Positions 30,643 through 39,746 of a stretch of DNA of 64,000 bases are shown piece by piece. The DNA is from Sandaracinaceae bacterium (GTDB taxonomy: Bacteria; Myxococcota_A; Polyangia; Polyangiales; Houyiibacteriaceae). Position 1 is the stretch's first letter. Each line of letters opens with the position of its first letter. The stretch covers positions 372,001 through 436,000 of the forward strand of contig JACKEJ010000009.1 of assembly GCA_020633055.1 (NCBI GenBank), read 5' to 3'. Below the pieces are notes generated by a model. It did not search any database. It was given only the letters and a program-made list of their open reading frames with translations, and was not told where the DNA came from. The position numbers and the translations under genes were made by a program.

Positions 30643-30988
30643 CGCGGGTCCAACCACCGATCATGGCTCCGATCTCATGCAGCGACCGCTGAACGTGTTC
30701 GTGCGCCTCTGGCGCGAGGTACCGGCGAGCGTGCGCGCCGCGGAGCAGGAGCCTTAGCATCGCGGCGTGATGGCCGGCGTTGGCGAGGTGTTGCGCAGTA
30801 GCTTCCGCGCCTCGCGCGTAAGTCGCGCGGAGCAAGGCTTCGAGCAGGTCGTGTGAGGCGCGAACGACGCGGTCGCCGAGCAGGGGGCGCGCGGAGCGTG
30901 GCCACTGTTGGACCCGCGCGTCGATCTCGACCCAGAGCGCCTGGGCGCGCTCGACGGCGACGGGAACCTGTTTAGCAGAGGTGTTCAC
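30617..30988 (-). CDS. DGR accessory protein, Avd-like four-helix bundle
   Basis: This is a 123-residue all-helical protein encoded directly upstream of the reverse transcriptase, with overlapping ends. Its size, basic charge and helix pattern (VAVERAQALWVEIDARVQQ, RASHDLLEALLRATYA, AMLRLLLRGAHARRYLAP, HEHVQRSLHEIGAMIGGW) fit accessory variability determinant proteins. These form a pentameric barrel, bind the RT and template RNA, and are required for mutagenic cDNA synthesis. It starts with GTG, with a GGGGA Shine-Dalgarno about 8 bases before it. Sequence identity within Avd families is low, so the call leans on context. Confidence 0.85.
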   Translation of the reverse strand: MNTSAKQVPVAVERAQALWVEIDARVQQWPRSARPLLGDRVVRASHDLLEALLRATYARGAEATAQHLANAGHHAAMLRLLLRGAHARRYLAPEAHEHVQRSLHEIGAMIGGWTRDAKARSGD

Positions 30989-31014
30989 AGCGATTTCCCC
31001 GGTCGCGTTGCGTC

Positions 31015-31044
31015 GGAAGTGTAGCGCTTCCAGCGAAATATTTC
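31015..31044. promoter_or_regulatory. Two adjacent palindromes in divergent promoter region
   Basis: Between the avd-like gene and the coiled-coil gene lie GGAAG-TGTAGCG-CTTCC (31015-31031) and the AT-rich perfect palindrome GAAATATTTC (31035-31044). They could be operators for either divergent transcript. There is no further evidence. Confidence 0.3.
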
Positions 31045-31133
31045 ACCCTGAGGTTGTCGCTGCCGACCACCCACGATAACGTGCATGGCGGTACGTCGCG
31101 GGCTGGACGCCCGCAAGGCAAGGAGTCCACGCA

Positions 31134-32918
31134 ATGCCAACAATGGAAGAGGAGCTGGCACGGGCGACCGCCGCCGCGGATGCCACCGAGGTCGAGCAGG
31201 GTCGAGCGACCACGGCGGCCGACGGCGCCGAGCAGGCGTACGCAGCCACGGAAGCCATACGTGCGCAGCTGGAGCAGTTCCTGCAGAGCTGGATGGGGGG
31301 AGAACACGACGCGATCATCTCCCAGCTCCGCGCCGAGGCTGCGACGCTGCGAGACGAGATCGCGGCGCTGCGTGCGGCGGCCGAAGCGGACGCCTCCGCA
31401 GCTCACGAGGCACGCGTGGCGGCCGAAGCCGCTGAAGCAGGCGCCCAGGCGAGCGCGCAGCACGCTCATGACTCCGAGGTGGCGGCGCAGGCGAGCGCGC
31501 AGCATGCACACGACTCGGAGGTGGCGGCGCAGGCGAGCGCGCAGCATGCACACGACTCGGAGGTGGCGGCCCAGGCGAGCGCGCAGCACGCGCACGACTC
31601 GGAGGTGGCGGCGCAGGCGAGCGCGCAGCACGCTCACGACTCGGAGGTGGCGGCGCAGGCGAGCGCGCAGCACGCGCACGAGGCGGAGGTGGCGGCACAG
31701 GCGAGTGCGCAGCACGCGCACGACTCGGAGGTGGCGGCACAGGCGAGCGCACAGCATGCGCACGACTCGGAGGTAGCGGCACAGGCGAGCGCGCAGCACG
31801 CGCACGAGGCGGAGGTGGCCGCGCAGACGAGCGCGCAGCACGCACACGACTCGGAGGTGGCCGCACAGACGAGTGCGCAGCACGCGCACGAGGCGGAGGT
31901 GGCGGCGCAGGCGAGCGCGAGCGCCGCGGAGCAGTCGAGCCAAGAAGCCGCGGCGTCCGCCAGCCACGCGCAGCAGCACGAGACCGAGGCGCAGCTGCAC
32001 GCCCAGGCGGCCCAACAGCAGGCCCAAGTGGCGCAGCAACAGGCGCAGGCTGCTCAGCAGCAAGCGCAGGCTGCTCAACAGCAGGCGCAGGTGGCCCAGC
32101 AGCAAGCACAGGCCGCTCAGCAGCAGGCGCAGCTTGCGCATCAACACGCTCAGGTGGCCAATCAACACATGGTGGAGACTCGTCAGCACGAGAACGCCGC
32201 CGAGCAGGCCATGAACGAGACGCGCCAACACGAGAACCACGCGGAGCAGGCGTTGAACGAGACGCGGCAGCACGAGACCCACGCGGAGCAGGCGTTGAAC
32301 GAGACGCGGCAGCACGAGACCAACGCGGAGCAAGCGTTGAACGAGACGCGGCAGCACGAGACCAACGCGGAGCAGGCGCTGAACGAGACGCGCCAGCACG
32401 AGACCAACTCGGAGCAGGCGCTGAACGAGACGCGGCAGCACGAGACCAACGCGGAACAAGCGCTGAACGAGACACGTCAGCACGAAAACCTGGCTGAGCA
32501 GGCCCTCAACGAGACCAGGCAGCACGAGAACACCGCTCAGCAGGTGGTCAACGACATCCGCTCGCTGGAGTCGCAGGCGGACGGGATCCTCAGCCAAATG
32601 CGCTCGCTGGAGTCGCAGGCCGAGGGCATCCTCAGCCAGATGCGTTCCCTCGAGTCCCAGGCGGAGCAGGTGCTCAGCCAGATGCGCTCGCTGGAGTCAC
32701 AAGCCGACGCTGCGCTGCTCGAGGCCCGTCAGCACATGGAGGCGGCGCGCGAACAGAGCGAGCAGGCCCGGGAGGCGGCTGCGGGGGCGGGCGGGTGCCT
32801 TCAGGAGGCGCAGCAGATGCGCGGCGACTACAGCGAGGCGTTCGAGGCCATTCGGCAGAGTCGAGAGCGCGCGGACGACATCATTGGCGAGATGCAGAGC
32901 CGCTTGCAGTACGCATGA
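31134..32918 (+). CDS. Long coiled-coil repeat protein
   Basis: This is a 594-residue hydrophilic, nearly all-helical protein with AAGGAG before the ATG and no signal peptide. After a 100-residue N-terminus come 11 copies of a 14-residue unit, AAQASAQHAH(D/E)xEV. About seven 7-residue units QQQAQAA follow, then about nine copies of NETRQHExxAEQAL and four copies of MRSLESQAxxILSQ. All periods are 7 or 14, so the chain should be a long uninterrupted coiled coil of several tens of nanometres. Only one internal Cys is seen, near the C-terminus. It converges with a helical membrane-protein gene (10-base gap). Function unknown; a filament or tether is likely. The long antisense frame here is a shadow of the repeats. 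Confidence 0.75.
   Translation: MPTMEEELARATAAADATEVEQGRATTAADGAEQAYAATEAIRAQLEQFLQSWMGGEHDAIISQLRAEAATLRDEIAALRAAAEADASAAHEARVAAEAAEAGAQASAQHAHDSEVAAQASAQHAHDSEVAAQASAQHAHDSEVAAQASAQHAHDSEVAAQASAQHAHDSEVAAQASAQHAHEAEVAAQASAQHAHDSEVAAQASAQHAHDSEVAAQASAQHAHEAEVAAQTSAQHAHDSEVAAQTSAQHAHEAEVAAQASASAAEQSSQEAAASASHAQQHETEAQLHAQAAQQQAQVAQQQAQAAQQQAQAAQQQAQVAQQQAQAAQQQAQLAHQHAQVANQHMVETRQHENAAEQAMNETRQHENHAEQALNETRQHETHAEQALNETRQHETNAEQALNETRQHETNAEQALNETRQHETNSEQALNETRQHETNAEQALNETRQHENLAEQALNETRQHENTAQQVVNDIRSLESQADGILSQMRSLESQAEGILSQMRSLESQAEQVLSQMRSLESQADAALLEARQHMEAAREQSEQAREAAAGAGGCLQEAQQMRGDYSEAFEAIRQSRERADDIIGEMQSRLQYA
31440..31920 (+). repeat. 42-bp tandem repeat (about 11 copies)
   Basis: These are DNA-level tandem copies of a 42-bp unit containing GCGCAGCACGC(A/T)CACGA inside the coiled-coil gene. 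Units alternate between versions encoding HDSEV and HEAEV. They keep frame and would allow length variation by recombination. Confidence 0.9.
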
Positions 32919-32927
32919 CTGGGGCGC

Positions 32928-34136
32928 TCACGACTCGTTGAGACGGCGGCGTACGTCGACCTGCACCTGATTGACGAGCGCGCCACGCACGGACCGCAAC
33001 GTACTCGCCTGTTCCTGGAGTCGGTCCACCTGAATCTGCGCCGCGGCCAGCTCTGCGGCCGCGGACGCTTCGCGAGACTGGAAGTGGTCGGTCACGAAGG
33101 GTTCCACTTGCTGAAGCACAGAGGCCAGCGCCTGTTGGCCGTACTCCGCACAGTAGCGCTCCGCGTCCACTTTGAAGCGCTCGAGCAGGCCGCGCGTGGC
33201 CACGTCCAGGCTCTTGGTGATCTCGCCCCGCGCCTTGTCGGTAAGCTGGGTCATCAGGCGCTTGCGTGTGCGCACCCCTTGAACCGCAGCGAAGAGCACT
33301 ACGGGCATGATGGTGGCGCTCATGACGATGGCCCGCACGTGTACCGGGGATTCGTTCATGAGGCTGCCCACGACGGGTATGACGATCATGCCCGCCAGCA
33401 TGGCCACCGTGTTCAGGCCGTTCTTGAACGTGTCGAACACCGTGCCCATGAGCCCGGGCGGATCGAAGCGCGCCTCCCACACGCGCTCCTGAAACTGGGC
33501 AGTCGCGACCGGGACGTGGGCCGCAGGGAGTGTGGGCACGAGGTTTGCGGAAACCTGCTGGCCCAACTGATCGAGGTCGCCGCGCAGCAAGTCGAGGGTC
33601 TTGGATTGCAGCAGCTGGCCCAGGTGGCTGGACCACTTGGCCGTTGTGGTGTCCACCCACCGCGCAAACTGGCTCCGCCAGCTGGCCTCGGCCGTGACTA
33701 GCATCATGCCGCTCTCTGGGCGCACATCGACGGGTATCCCGTTCAGCTCGTGATGCAGCGTGTCTTGGATGTCCTTCAGCTGCTTGGTGAGTCGCCGGCT
33801 CCAGTCGCTCCGGTCGTTCGACACCCGCTGCTTCATGGCGCTGATGGTCTGGTCGACGGCGCGCCGGGGGTCGGCCAGCAGCTTCTGCTTGAGCGCGTTG
33901 GTGTCGCCCGCCTGAAACCGCAGCTGCGTCGTCTGGGCCACTTGAGCGTCCAGATAGGCGATCAGCTCGACCACCAGCTCGTCGGCGCGCCGGTAGAACG
34001 CGTTGGCGTCGGCGGCCTCGAGCTCGGCGCCGCTCGCGAAGAGGGCGGTCAGCGCGCTCTTTTGCTCCGGCGTGCACTCGACGCGCAGCGGGAGGTCCTT
34101 GAGTTGTTGAAACGATGCAGGGAGCGTCAGCGCCAT
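32928..34136 (-). CDS. Helical protein with two central membrane segments
   Basis: This is a 402-residue protein of unknown family. AGGAA lies 7 bases before the ATG, and the gene starts 9 bases after the kinase-FGE gene, so they form an operon. Long amphipathic helices flank two closely spaced hydrophobic segments at about residues 239-260 and 268-290 (TVAMLAGMIVIPVVGSLMN and IVMSATIMPVVLFAAVQG), and another coiled coil ends the protein. The layout of helical stalk, membrane hairpin and helical stalk recalls the stalk/paddle region of dynamin-like proteins, but no GTPase motif is present. It may be a membrane-shaping partner of the kinase or of the convergent coiled-coil protein (inference). 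Confidence 0.75.
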   Translation of the reverse strand: MALTLPASFQQLKDLPLRVECTPEQKSALTALFASGAELEAADANAFYRRADELVVELIAYLDAQVAQTTQLRFQAGDTNALKQKLLADPRRAVDQTISAMKQRVSNDRSDWSRRLTKQLKDIQDTLHHELNGIPVDVRPESGMMLVTAEASWRSQFARWVDTTTAKWSSHLGQLLQSKTLDLLRGDLDQLGQQVSANLVPTLPAAHVPVATAQFQERVWEARFDPPGLMGTVFDTFKNGLNTVAMLAGMIVIPVVGSLMNESPVHVRAIVMSATIMPVVLFAAVQGVRTRKRLMTQLTDKARGEITKSLDVATRGLLERFKVDAERYCAEYGQQALASVLQQVEPFVTDHFQSREASAAAELAAAQIQVDRLQEQASTLRSVRGALVNQVQVDVRRRLNES

Positions 34137-34145
34137 GTCGGGTTC

Positions 34146-36080
<1,935 letters not shown>

Positions 36081-36249
36081 GGCGGTGAGGATGAAGTGCG
36101 CGGCGCCGTTCCGTCAATGCGCGTGGGACCTGCAGAAGTGGCCAATGACGTGGCGGAGCGCCTGGGCTGGGCGTCCGCGGTGGCGGAGCGATTGTGCTAG
36201 TGTCCCAGTCCCGCCGGTCGACGCGCGGTCTAGGAAGCAGGACGAAGCG

Positions 36250-37632
36250 ATGAGAGCAGGACGTGTGTTGTGGATGGGGCTCGCGAGCGTGGGGTTGAGC
36301 TTTGGCTTCGGGCTCTCGGTGGGGACGCCGTCCGAGGTGGGGATCACGGGGCGTGCGGAGGCGCAGGGCTGCAACAGGTCATGCGCGGCGTCGGTACCGC
36401 GGGACGCGCGCGGGTGCTGCCAACCGAGTGCGTCGTCGGGCGGTTCGAGGTCGTCGTCACGGGGGCGCCGTGGGCAGAGCGCGCCGGCGCCGCGTGCCGT
36501 GGACCATGGCTGGGGTGGGGAGCCGGAGTGCGAGAGCGGGCTGATGAGCAACGCGGACACGAGCGGTCACTGCTGCTGGCCCGGGCAGTATTGGGTTGCG
36601 TCGACGAGCGCGTGCACGGGCGCGCCGCGGTGTCCTGCCGGACAGGTTGCGCAGAGCAATGGCGACTGTGGATGCGAGGCCGGACGTGTGCGCAACGCGG
36701 ACACGCGGGGGAACTGCTGCTGGCCCGGGCAGGCGTGGGTGCCGAGCCGGAACGAGTGCGTCGGTGAGGCGCGATGTGGTGCGGGATTCGTCCGGCGGGG
36801 GTCGGGATGCGAGTCGGAGGCCGTGGCGGCGGAGAGGGCATCAGCGGCGGAGAGGGCAGCTCGAGAAGCGGCGGAGAGGGCAGCTCGAGAAGCGGCGGAG
36901 AGGGCATCAGCGGCGGAGAGGGCGCGCTTGGCGTTAGCGGGAATGGTTCTGATCCCGGGTGGGCGTTTCCAGATGGGAACGGCGTCTGGGGGGGATGCGG
37001 ACGAGCGTCCGGTGCACGAGGTTACGTTGAGCAGCTACTACATGGACCGGACGGAGGTGACAGTGTCGGCGTATGGGGAGTGCGTGCGTGCGGGGCGGTG
37101 CCGGACGCCGATGACGGGCAACTACTTCACGTGGGGAGCGTCTGGGAAGGAGCAACATCCGGTGACTGGGGTTTCATGGGATGACGCGGTGGCGTATTGC
37201 GGATGGCGGGGAGGGCGGCTGCCGACGGAGGCGGAGTGGGAGTACGGGGCGCGAGGAAGCGACGGTCGGGTGTACCCGTGGGGGAACGAAGGACCCAGCG
37301 ATAGACGGCTGCAGTGGTCAGGAGGCTGCGGCGGCTTCGGTTGTAGTGGAGGTACGGCGGCGGTGGGTTCACATGCGTCGGGCCGAAGCCCGTTTGGGCT
37401 GGAGGACATGTCTGGGAACGTGTGGGAGTGGGTGAGCGATTGGTACGGAGCGTATCCGAGCGGAGCGGTGCGCGATCCGTCGGGGCCGACGAGCGGAGAC
37501 GGCCGGGTGCTCCGTGGCGGTTCGTGGAGCAACAACGATGCCGCCAGGGTGCGCTCTGCGTATCGCGGCAGGTACGATGCGTCGAACCGCTACAGCTACG
37601 TGGGTTTCCGTTGCGCGCGCGGGGCAAACTAG
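36250..37632 (+). CDS. DGR variable protein 2: secreted Cys-rich / FGE-fold protein
   Basis: This is a 460-residue paralogue of variable protein 1. The ATG at 36250 opens a signal peptide ending AEAQG. The Cys-rich region has the same two NADTxGxCCWPGQxW units, with about 60-70% similarity to protein 1. A helical linker of (A/S)AERAxREAAER repeats (about residues 195-230), absent from protein 1, joins it to the FGE-fold domain (MVLIPGGRFQMGT to FRCARGAN). That domain is almost identical in DNA to protein 1, apart from a shorter loop GRCRTPMTGNYFTWG. The last 40 codons are VR2. The N-terminal half has diverged while the C-terminal half has not, which suggests gene conversion or a recent cassette copy. 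Confidence 0.92.
   Translation: MRAGRVLWMGLASVGLSFGFGLSVGTPSEVGITGRAEAQGCNRSCAASVPRDARGCCQPSASSGGSRSSSRGRRGQSAPAPRAVDHGWGGEPECESGLMSNADTSGHCCWPGQYWVASTSACTGAPRCPAGQVAQSNGDCGCEAGRVRNADTRGNCCWPGQAWVPSRNECVGEARCGAGFVRRGSGCESEAVAAERASAAERAAREAAERAAREAAERASAAERARLALAGMVLIPGGRFQMGTASGGDADERPVHEVTLSSYYMDRTEVTVSAYGECVRAGRCRTPMTGNYFTWGASGKEQHPVTGVSWDDAVAYCGWRGGRLPTEAEWEYGARGSDGRVYPWGNEGPSDRRLQWSGGCGGFGCSGGTAAVGSHASGRSPFGLEDMSGNVWEWVSDWYGAYPSGAVRDPSGPTSGDGRVLRGGSWSNNDAARVRSAYRGRYDASNRYSYVGFRCARGAN
36825..36930 (+). repeat. Tandem repeat encoding AERA helical linker
   Basis: About six copies of a 15-21 bp unit (GCGGAGAGGGCAKC.CGAGAAGCG-like) encode the AAERAAREAAER spacer of variable protein 2. It is missing from variable protein 1, so it looks like a local expansion that lengthens the stalk. 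Confidence 0.8.
37502..37621 (+). repeat. DGR variable repeat VR2
   Basis: This is 120 bp, gap-free against TR1. Eight of 24 template adenines are substituted and none of the 96 other positions differ. Adenine sites changed here and in VR1 overlap only in part, so the two targets were diversified independently. Confidence 0.95.
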
Positions 37633-37664
37633 GGGATACCTAGACCGCTTAGTCACTCTATCCT

Positions 37665-37683
37665 GGCCCGCGTGTCGCGGGCC
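37665..37683 (+). promoter_or_regulatory. DGR target-recognition type hairpin downstream of VR2
   Basis: This is the same 8-bp GC stem and TGT loop as after VR1, again 43 bases beyond the end of the variable repeat. It is conserved although nearby bases differ between the cassettes. Confidence 0.7.
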
Positions 37684-37734
37684 CGATGTGTCTCGGGTCA
37701 CGGAGACCGACGAGGCAGGGGTCGAGGCGTGCGG

Positions 37735-37755
37735 GAGGCGCGCTTTGCGCGCCTC
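37735..37755 (+). other. Strong GC hairpin between VR2 and TR2
   Basis: This is a 9-bp stem with a TTT loop, identical to the one at 29202-29222, 63 bases before TR2. Confidence 0.5.
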
Positions 37756-37818
37756 GCCCGAAACTTGCGTTGGACACCCGACTCCTCGGGCGATAGCTTC
37801 ATGGGGCTCCGGGTCACC

Positions 37819-37936
37819 GCCGGGTGCTCCGTGGCGGTTCGTGGAACAACAACGATGCCGCCAGGGTGCGCTCTGCGAATCGCAACAGGAACGATGCGTC
37901 GAACCGCAACAACCACGTGGGTTTCCGTTGCGCGCG
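37819..37936 (+). ncRNA. DGR template repeat TR2
   Basis: This second template copy differs from TR1 at one adenine (C at 37914 where TR1 has A at 29381) and by loss of one GC dinucleotide at its 3' end, giving 118 bp. All other template adenines are kept, so it may still be functional. VR2 carries T at the position equivalent to 37914, which TR2 as it stands would not template. Confidence 0.9.
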
Positions 37937-37966
37937 CCAAGGGACGCCTGTTGCTTCGCGGTCACG

Positions 37967-38115
37967 ACGTCGAGCCGCCGAGCCTCGACGATGGCCTGGG
38001 CGACAAGTCGTGCCACCTGCTTGATGGCGCGCACCGCGGGCAGCAAGTCCGGGTCGAGGTGATGTGCTCGCCCCCGCAGTGCACGCACCTCGGAGACGCC
38101 GAGCGATTCGGTCAT
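37967..38115 (-). pseudogene. Truncated small gene coupled to PhoD, cut by DGR cassette 2
   Basis: An ATG at 38115 overlaps the stop of the PhoD phosphatase gene (ATGA), so this was a co-translated downstream gene. It encodes about 49 helical residues (MTESLGVSEVRALRG, then HHLDPDLLPAVRAIKQ, VARLVAQAIVEARRLD) before the frame crosses the cassette boundary at 37966 and continues as antisense of the template region. It looks like the N-terminal half of a small four-helix-type protein. The family is not recognised. Confidence 0.55.
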
Positions 38116-39746
38116 GGTCCAGGGGCCGGCGCGGGAGCGGGACGTGTCGGACGCGGCGTGTCCCGGCGAACCAAGTCGGCTACGCCGTGACGCGTGTCGA
38201 AGCCCACCGCGAACTCCTCTGCGTCTTCTCCGGGGAGCACACCCTCGACGAAGAAGTAGTCCGCGTAGACCGTGCCAGCCGTGACCTCCATCACCACGTA
38301 GCCCTTGCGGGACAGCTGCACGTACTCGAGGTGCGGGCTCTGGTCGATGATGCCCTGCGCGATGCGGTCCGCGAGGTTGCCCGCGGCGATGCCCGGGGAG
38401 GTGACCGACGTGGTCACGAACTCGACGGCGGGCGCGTCGCGATCGAGGTCCACGCCCTCGGCGTAGGGGTCCTCGACCAAGCGGCTCACCCAGCTAGTGT
38501 GGATGTCGCCCGTCAGCACCACGGTGCGCTTGTTGGCGTGGGTGCGGATCGTCTCCAGCAGGCGTCCGCGCGCCGCGGGATAGCCGTCCCATTGGTCCAG
38601 GTTGAACGGGCTGCCGCCGGAGAGGCTCAGCTGCGCGACCATGACCTGCTGCGCCAGAAAGACCCAGCGCGCGGTGCTGGCCTCGAGCTCGGCGCTCAAC
38701 CAGGCCTCTTGCGTCGCGCCGAGCAGGGAGCGTGAGGCTGGCTCGCCCTCGAGCTCGTCGGCGTCCTCCAGCTGCTGCTCGCGACCTTCGAGGCGCGTGT
38801 CCAGCAGCACGATGTCCAAGAGGTTGCCGTACTGCAGGCGCCGGTAGACTTGGTGGGTGGCCGCGTCTCGGATGGGCATCCACTCGAAGTAAGCCTGCTT
38901 GGCGGCGGCCTTGCGGTCGGTCCACGCGCCCTCGCTGTCGGGCTGGTGGTTCTCGGCGCCGTCCTCGTAGCTGTCGTTGGCGCTCTCGTGGTCGTCCCAG
39001 ATGGGGATCAGCGGGTGCTGCTGGTGCAGCGCCTGCAGGTCCGGGTCGCGGCGGTACTGCGCGTGGCGCGTGCGGTAGTCGGCCAGCGTGACGATCTCGT
39101 GCGCGGGCTCGTACTCGCGCACGCTGCCGTACTCGCCCGTCCCGTACTCGTAGATGTAGTCGCCGAGGTGGATCACGGCGTCGAGGTCCTCGCGCTCGGC
39201 GATGCGCCGGTAGGCGTGAAAGTAGCCGTGACCGAGGCTGGCGCAGGACGTGACCGCGAAGCGCAAGGCGCGCGCCTCGTTGCCTTCGGGCGCGCAGCGC
39301 GCGCGACCCACGAGCGACGATCGTCCCAAAGCCGCGAAGCGGTAGTAGTAGTCGCGTCCCCACACGAGGCCGCGCACGTCGATCTTGGCGGTGAAGTCCA
39401 CGGAGGCGCCCGTGGTCATCGTGCCGGCCACGACGCGGTCCACGAACTCTGGGTCCAAGGCGACCTCGTAGAACACGTCCACGGAGGTGCCGAGGTCGGC
39501 GGGAGAGACCCGCGTCCAGATCACGAAGCCGTCCGCGACGGGGTCGCCGCTGGCGACACCATGCGAGAAGACCGTCGCGGGGCCCTCTGGCCCGGTGTAC
39601 GGGTCGGTCGGCAGGTCCGACGGGAGAGGCGGGAGCTTGTCGTCGTCGCAGCCCAACAACTGACTGCTCGCCACGACCACGCCCATGGCGCCCGTCGACT
39701 GGAGCCACTCGCGGCGCGAGAGCGACATGCGCACGTCGCGGCTCAT
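38112..39746 (-). CDS. PhoD-like alkaline phosphatase, Tat-exported lipoprotein
   Basis: This is a 544-residue PhoD-family phosphoesterase (calcium/iron-dependent phosphodiesterase/monoesterase). The Tat motif SRREWLQ is followed by a hydrophobic stretch ending QLLGCDDD, a lipobox, so it should be a Tat-exported lipoprotein. Family motifs are FSHGVASGDP, IWTRV, VTSCASLGHGYFHAY, LGDYIYEYG, YRTRHAQYRRDPDLQ, IPIWDDHESAND (metal ligands) and VVLTGDIHTSW. Its start overlaps the stop of the choice-of-anchor I gene (ATGA), so both are in one operon. A paralogue lies at 47944-49563. Confidence 0.93.
   Translation of the reverse strand: MSRDVRMSLSRREWLQSTGAMGVVVASSQLLGCDDDKLPPLPSDLPTDPYTGPEGPATVFSHGVASGDPVADGFVIWTRVSPADLGTSVDVFYEVALDPEFVDRVVAGTMTTGASVDFTAKIDVRGLVWGRDYYYRFAALGRSSLVGRARCAPEGNEARALRFAVTSCASLGHGYFHAYRRIAEREDLDAVIHLGDYIYEYGTGEYGSVREYEPAHEIVTLADYRTRHAQYRRDPDLQALHQQHPLIPIWDDHESANDSYEDGAENHQPDSEGAWTDRKAAAKQAYFEWMPIRDAATHQVYRRLQYGNLLDIVLLDTRLEGREQQLEDADELEGEPASRSLLGATQEAWLSAELEASTARWVFLAQQVMVAQLSLSGGSPFNLDQWDGYPAARGRLLETIRTHANKRTVVLTGDIHTSWVSRLVEDPYAEGVDLDRDAPAVEFVTTSVTSPGIAAGNLADRIAQGIIDQSPHLEYVQLSRKGYVVMEVTAGTVYADYFFVEGVLPGEDAEEFAVGFDTRHGVADLVRRDTPRPTRPAPAPAPGP

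Larger units (their letters stand above)
36936..37966 (+). repeat. DGR cassette copy 2 (duplicate of 28361-29435)
   Basis: This is the second copy of the target 3' half, variable repeat, hairpins and template repeat. The right boundary of homology is at TCACG (37966), where the sequence joins the truncated small gene downstream of the PhoD phosphatase. This copy has no RT or avd gene beside it. Confidence 0.9.

Noticed and set aside
31440..31920. CRISPR-like array
   Set aside because: The 42-bp units are contiguous, in frame and encode a coiled coil; there are no unique spacers.
30972..32597. A 541-codon minus-strand frame of LRRHLRVVRVL-like units
   Set aside because: It is the antisense of the coiled-coil repeats; the plus strand has the Shine-Dalgarno and heptad logic.
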